Assembly (NCBI GenBank): GCA_025935735.1 | Contig: JAICUS010000228.1 | Location: 1-8,742 of the forward strand | Length of the DNA stretch: 8,742 nt | Source of the DNA: Solirubrobacteraceae bacterium | GTDB lineage: Bacteria; Actinomycetota; Thermoleophilia; Solirubrobacterales; Solirubrobacteraceae | Direction: 5' to 3' | Shown: positions 7,516-8,742 of the stretch, piece after piece | Position numbering within the stretch: the stretch's first letter is position 1 | How the letters are laid out: every line of letters starts with the position of its first letter | Translations under genes and position numbers: made by a program | Notes under the pieces: generated by a model | Told to the model about the DNA's origin: nothing | Databases searched by the model: none | The model's input: only the letters and a program-made list of their open reading frames with translations

Positions 7516-8742
7516 ATGCGTGATTTCCTTGCCGCCACCCGTGACCGCGTCATCGTCTTCGACGGGGGGATGGGTGCCACGCTCGAGCAGTTCGACCTGA
7601 GCCTGGAGCGCGACTACCGGCTGCCCGGGCGCTGTCACGAGGCGCTCGTGCTCAACCGGCCGGACGTCATCCAGGGCGTCCACGAGTCGATGATCGAGGC
7701 CGGCGCGGAGGTCGTGCAGACGGACACGTTCCAGGCCTCGCGGCTGAAGCTCTCGGAGTGGGGCCTGGGCGACCACACGCTGGAGATCAACAGGAAAGCC
7801 GCGGAGATCGCCCGCCGGGCGGTGGGCGAGCGGCGGTTCGTCGCCGGCTCGATCGGCCCCACCGGCTTCCTGCCCGCGTCCGAGGACCCGACGCTCGGCC
7901 AGATCCGCTTCCGCGACCTCGTCGAGGTGTTCACCGAGCAGGCGCAGGGCCTGCTCGAGGGCGGTGTCGACCTGATCATCATCGAGACCGCGCAGGACAT
8001 CCTCGAGGTCAAGGCCGCCGTGTTCGGGGTGCGCGAGGCGTTCAAGCTCACGAACCGGACGACGCCGATCCAGACGAGCGTGTCCCTGCTGCCGAACGGC
8101 GGCAAGATGCTGCTGGGCACCGACATCAGCGCCGCGCTGGCCACGCTGGAGGCCCTGGACGTCGACGTCATCGGGCTCAACTGCTCCACCGGCCCCGAGG
8201 ACATGCGCGACGCGATCCGCTTCCTGGGCGAGCACAGCTCCAAGCCGGTGCACTGCATCCCCAACGCCGGCATCCCCCACCAGGGCCCCAACGGCGAGAC
8301 GATCTTCCCGGAGACGCCCGAGGAGCTCTCCAACGTGCTCGGCCAGTTCGTCGAGCGCTACGGCGTGAGCATCGTCGGCGGCTGCTGCGGCACCACGCCC
8401 GCGCACATCAAGGCGCTCCACGAGCGCTGCGCCGAGCATCCGGTGAGCGCGCGGCCCGCGCCGCGGCCGCCGCACATGAGCTCGATGATCGCCGCCGCGC
8501 CGCTCGTGCAGGAGCCGCGCCCGACCATCGTCGGCGAGCGCGTGAACTCGCAGGGCTCGCGCAAGGCCAAGGAGCTGCTGCTGGCCGACGACTACGACGG
8601 CCTGCTCCACGTGGCCGAGGACCAGGTGGAGGGCGGCGCGCACGTGCTCGACCTGTGCGTCGCGCTCACGGAGCGCCAGGACGAGGACGAGCAGATGCGC
8701 CAGACCGCCAAGAAGGTCTCGCTCACCCAGCCCGCGCCGATC
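7516..8742 (+). CDS. metH: Cobalamin-dependent methionine synthase, N-terminal part (truncated by window edge)
   Basis: 409 codons from ATG 7516 with no stop before the right edge. The enzyme moves a methyl group from 5-methyltetrahydrofolate through cobalamin to homocysteine, making methionine in the cytoplasm. Residues 1-305 are the homocysteine-binding barrel: FDGGMGATLEQF (15-26), TDTFQASR (69-76), AGSIGPTG (110-117), then the zinc ligands C223 (in GLNCSTGPE) and C290/C291 (in GGCCGTTP), all present. A linker at about 306-334 leads to the pterin-binding domain, which opens with TIVGERVNSQGSRKAKELLL (337-356) and EGGAHVLDLCVALTE (372-386). The cobalamin and reactivation domains would lie beyond the edge. 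The start MRDFLAATRDRVIVFDGGMG matches the usual short lead before the barrel. It follows the exporter genes on the same strand but probably has its own promoter. Betaine- or S-methylmethionine-dependent enzymes share the first domain but not the folate domain that follows. Confidence 0.95.
   Translation, partial: MRDFLAATRDRVIVFDGGMGATLEQFDLSLERDYRLPGRCHEALVLNRPDVIQGVHESMIEAGAEVVQTDTFQASRLKLSEWGLGDHTLEINRKAAEIARRAVGERRFVAGSIGPTGFLPASEDPTLGQIRFRDLVEVFTEQAQGLLEGGVDLIIIETAQDILEVKAAVFGVREAFKLTNRTTPIQTSVSLLPNGGKMLLGTDISAALATLEALDVDVIGLNCSTGPEDMRDAIRFLGEHSSKPVHCIPNAGIPHQGPNGETIFPETPEELSNVLGQFVERYGVSIVGGCCGTTPAHIKALHERCAEHPVSARPAPRPPHMSSMIAAAPLVQEPRPTIVGERVNSQGSRKAKELLLADDYDGLLHVAEDQVEGGAHVLDLCVALTERQDEDEQMRQTAKKVSLTQPAPI

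Noticed and set aside
7489..8643. Minus-strand 384-codon open frame
   Set aside because: Antisense to metH, whose plus-frame zinc-ligand and barrel motifs are unmistakable.

Overview
The window reads as chromosomal DNA of a very GC-rich actinobacterium. Codon third positions are almost all G or C, and several starts lack a Shine-Dalgarno sequence. The OmpR-type/BTAD (SARP-like) regulator, the antibiotic-export type ABC pair and the GbsR/MarR regulator are all actinobacterial in style. The many beta-propeller and family 5 solute-binding modules suggest the Thermoleophilia/Solirubrobacterales lineage. That placement is inference, not proven by anything in the window.

Layout, left to right. (1) 1-1036, minus strand: the N-terminal 345 codons of a secreted YVTN-type beta-propeller protein with a regular Cys pair in each blade; it runs off the left edge. 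(2) 1037-1127: a 91-bp divergent intergenic region with an 11-bp-phased GTCTCAA direct repeat and an overlapping 14-bp palindrome. (3) 1128-4436, plus: a 1102-residue fusion of an OmpR-type DNA-binding domain, a BTAD domain, one membrane helix, a beta-propeller and a complete family 5 (oligopeptide type) solute-binding domain. (4) 4433-4894, minus: a GbsR/MarR-type repressor whose stop codon overlaps that of gene 3 (CTAG). (5) 4895-4948: an AT-rich divergent promoter region with a 20-bp interrupted palindrome. (6) 4949-5869 and 5866-7464, plus: ABC exporter ATPase and a 12-helix ABC-2 type permease, overlapping by 4 nt. The permease appears to start at CTG. (7) 7465-7515: a short spacer with an inverted repeat and a -10-like hexamer. 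(8) 7516-8742, plus: the N-terminal 409 codons of cobalamin-dependent methionine synthase (MetH), cut by the right edge.

Two modules stand out. The ABC pair with its divergent GbsR/MarR repressor looks like a self-contained inducible efflux cassette. The other is the divergent pair of a secreted propeller protein and a membrane-spanning regulator that has its own propeller plus a peptide-binding-protein-like sensor. It resembles a one-component trans-membrane sensor-transcription factor (the logic of ToxR/CadC, with the sensor fold of SgrR) and is the best candidate for an undescribed system. metH is a housekeeping gene.

Both edge genes lack a stop inside the window, and long antisense open frames, typical of GC-rich DNA, cover them. 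The real genes were identified by reading the repeats and conserved motifs directly.
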